8,355 nucleotides of DNA from JBBSGD01 sp038254435. GTDB lineage: Bacteria; Actinomycetota; CADDZG01; WHSQ01. The notes beneath the pieces are model-generated. The model was not told the DNA's origin, made no database searches, and saw nothing but the letters and a program-made list of their open reading frames with translations. The position numbers and the translations under genes are program-made. Shown piece by piece: positions 7,012-8,355 of this stretch (position 1 is its first letter; every line of letters begins with the position of its first letter). The stretch covers positions 1 to 8,355 of the forward strand of contig JBBSGD010000073.1 in NCBI GenBank assembly GCA_038254435.1, read 5' to 3'.

Positions 7012-7269
7012 GACACCTCCCCGTGACTAGGCAGCGGGAGCGCTGGCTCCGGGGCGTCCCCTTTTGCGGCGTGTTGGACAGAACTTAAGGCACCAGGCCC
7101 GCAGCCCCAAATGAAATCATTACGGGTTTGTCACCACCGATCGTGCAGCCCCGACCTGATGGGGTGCGCCCTGTGAGTCGCTTCATTACGAAACTCTCAT
7201 CGACGGGTTCCGGGCCGCTTGGCCGCCTATGCTGCTGTGGCAAGTCTCCACCGAACGTCGTTCACGGGT

Positions 7270-7286
7270 TCGCTGTGTCGCAGCGA
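7270..7286. repeat. Short inverted repeat upstream of the lipoprotein gene
   Basis: A perfect 6-bp dyad (TCGCTG/CAGCGA) with a 5-nt centre lies 54 nt before the lipoprotein start codon. It could be an operator or an mRNA hairpin. A dyad of this length can occur by chance in GC-rich DNA. Confidence 0.3.
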
Positions 7287-7324
7287 GGCTATTGCGGGGT
7301 GACGTCGCAGAAAGGGGGAGGGTG

Positions 7325-7332
7325 AAGGGAGG
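7325..7332 (+). promoter_or_regulatory. Ribosome binding site for the cupredoxin-like lipoprotein
   Basis: AAGGGAGG sits 7 nt before the GTG at 7340 and decides that start. Another in-frame GTG at 7322 would itself overlap the site. Confidence 0.65.
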
Positions 7333-7339
7333 GGGCAGT

Positions 7340-8355
7340 GTGAAGCTAGGAGCGGACAGTCGGCTCCGTAGCGGGCGGTCGAGACTGCGAACGGGTACAT
7401 CCGGCGTGGTCGCCCTTTGCCTCTTGAGCTTCGTTCTCACTGCCTGTGTCAAGGGCAGGGCGAACGGCCTGGCGGGTCCGGGGAATGCGGCTGCCGGAAC
7501 CCAAGCAGTCGAGACCTCGACCGGTTCCCAAGGCCCCCCGGGGGTGCCCCTCTACAAGGTGTCGGCCTCCAAGTTCTCCTTCCACGGCCTGCCCAGCGAG
7601 GTCGTCGCCAACCAGCCCTTCAACGTCGCCTTCAGCAACAAGGAGTCCTTTGAGATCACGCACGAGTTCGTGGTCGTGGGCCTGCCCAAGGGAAAGAGCG
7701 CCGCCGACGTCATCGCCGACGCCAAGAAGAAGGGCCCTAAATCCGAGGACGACTGGCTCCACTTCGGCGAGATCGCAGATGTTGACACCGGGGCGACGCT
7801 GGCCCACACCTTCGATCTCCCGCCCGGCCGTTACGTCGCTGCCTGCTGGCAGACCGGCAAGCCCGGCGGCGGCACCGGGCCCCCGCACGTTGCCATCGGC
7901 ATGATCAAGCAGTTCACCGCGTCCAGCTCCGCCACCGCCCCCACGACCTCGGCGGTGCCCTCCTACAAGGTGTCGGCCTCCAAGTTCTCCTTCCACGGCC
8001 TGCCCAGCGAGGTCGTCGCCGACCAGCCCTTCAACGTCGCCTTCAGCAACAAGGAGTCCTTCGAGATCACGCACGAGTTCGTGGTCGTGGGCCTTCCTGC
8101 AGGAAAGAGCGCCGCCGACGTCATCGCCGACGCCAAGAAGAAGGGCCCTAAGTCCGAGGACGACTGGCTCCACTTCGGCGAGATCGGTGACGTCAACACC
8201 GGGGCCACCGGGGCGGGGACCTTTGATCTGTCCCCGGGACGCTACGTCGTTGCCTGCTGGCAGACCGGCAAGCCCGGCGGCGGCACCGGCCCCCCGCACG
8301 CCGCCATCGGCATGATCAAGCAGTTCACCGCCTCGTCCGCGGTGAAGCCGCCCAC
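7340..8355 (+). CDS. Secreted lipoprotein with two tandem cupredoxin-like domains (3' end beyond window)
   Basis: The reading frame is open from a GTG at 7340 to the window end (338 codons visible). An Arg-rich N-region is followed by a hydrophobic segment (22-33) and a lipobox LTAC with Cys36, so the mature protein should be lipid-anchored outside the membrane. A Gly/Ala/Ser/Thr linker leads to unit 1 (about 72-195) and unit 2 (about 209-332), which have a 137-residue period. Each unit has likely type 1 copper ligands: His in ITHEFVVVGL (H108, H245), then Cys in AACW/VACW (C169, C306), His in GPPH (H183, H320) and Met in IGM (M188, M325). The His-x4-Met end is typical of plastocyanin-like domains, but Cys to His is 14 residues, longer than in plastocyanin. 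Copper binding is inferred. A role in electron transfer or copper handling is plausible given the divergent ctaG-like gene. Further units may follow the window end. Confidence 0.82.
   Translation, partial: MKLGADSRLRSGRSRLRTGTSGVVALCLLSFVLTACVKGRANGLAGPGNAAAGTQAVETSTGSQGPPGVPLYKVSASKFSFHGLPSEVVANQPFNVAFSNKESFEITHEFVVVGLPKGKSAADVIADAKKKGPKSEDDWLHFGEIADVDTGATLAHTFDLPPGRYVAACWQTGKPGGGTGPPHVAIGMIKQFTASSSATAPTTSAVPSYKVSASKFSFHGLPSEVVADQPFNVAFSNKESFEITHEFVVVGLPAGKSAADVIADAKKKGPKSEDDWLHFGEIGDVNTGATGAGTFDLSPGRYVVACWQTGKPGGGTGPPHAAIGMIKQFTASSAVKPP
7544..8329 (+). repeat. Tandem direct repeat, 411-bp period, within the lipoprotein gene
   Basis: Copy 1 starts at 7544 and copy 2 at 7955 (each begins GTGCCC, followed by TACAAGGTGTCGGCC at 7553 and 7964). 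By my hand count about 33 of 369 compared bases differ, roughly 91 percent identity, with no indels. Differences are few in the first 200 bases and cluster in the segment coding for residues about 146-167. The period is a whole number of codons (137). This indicates a fairly recent in-frame duplication or ongoing gene conversion. Confidence 0.93.

Larger units (their letters stand above)
7012..7339. other. Intergenic region between divergent ctaG-like and lipoprotein genes
   Basis: This 328-nt stretch has no convincing gene and must hold promoters for both flanking genes. Visible structure is limited: an inverted repeat TCGCTG(5 nt)CAGCGA at 7270-7275/7281-7286, and two copies of TCATTACG at about 7118 and 7184. 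I see no pair of hexamers that fits a standard sigma70 promoter with proper spacing. The right end is purine-rich and leads into the lipoprotein ribosome site. Confidence 0.5.

Noticed and set aside
7346..8299. Long 317-codon open frame on the minus strand
   Set aside because: It is the antisense shadow of the lipoprotein gene: its repeats mirror the 411-bp duplication, and the plus frame has a ribosome site, lipobox and copper-ligand pattern.

Overview
The window is a GC-rich bacterial chromosome segment. The rRNA sequence and gene content point to an actinobacterium, probably a deep-branching high-GC lineage such as the Thermoleophilia/Rubrobacteria group; no phylogeny was run, so this is tentative. 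It opens inside the 3' third of a 23S rRNA gene (around E. coli position 1930), runs through the 23S 3' end, a 5S rRNA gene and a strong terminator, and then enters ordinary protein-coding DNA.

The main feature is that the 23S gene is split by two group I introns in the peptidyl-transferase domain. Intron 1 (582-894) is a compact 313-nt ribozyme without an ORF. It follows the equivalent of E. coli U2511. Intron 2 (977-1703) follows the equivalent of U2593 and carries, in its P6 loop, a LAGLIDADG homing endonuclease clearly related to I-CreI from the Chlamydomonas chloroplast 23S intron, which sits at the same site. The exon between the introns is 82 nt, exactly the E. coli distance 2512-2593, which supports both boundaries. 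The two introns share near-identical core segments and are probably related.

Downstream of the rRNA terminator (2219-2242) lie, on the + strand, a DesVI/TylM1-like SAM methyltransferase fused to a TPR domain (2283-3761) and a GNAT acetyltransferase (3765-4196), apparently one operon. A metallo-beta-lactamase-fold hydrolase (4222-5124, -) converges on them. It is divergent from a diacylglycerol/lipid kinase family gene (5214-6134, +). A CtaG-type cytochrome oxidase assembly membrane protein (6169-7011, -) follows. After a 328-nt intergenic region there is a divergent secreted lipoprotein (7340 to beyond the window end, +) built from two nearly identical 137-residue cupredoxin-like units.

The protein genes form no obvious single pathway. 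CtaG and the divergent cupredoxin lipoprotein may share a copper/respiratory theme. The most notable biology is the pair of introns and the bacterial I-CreI relative.
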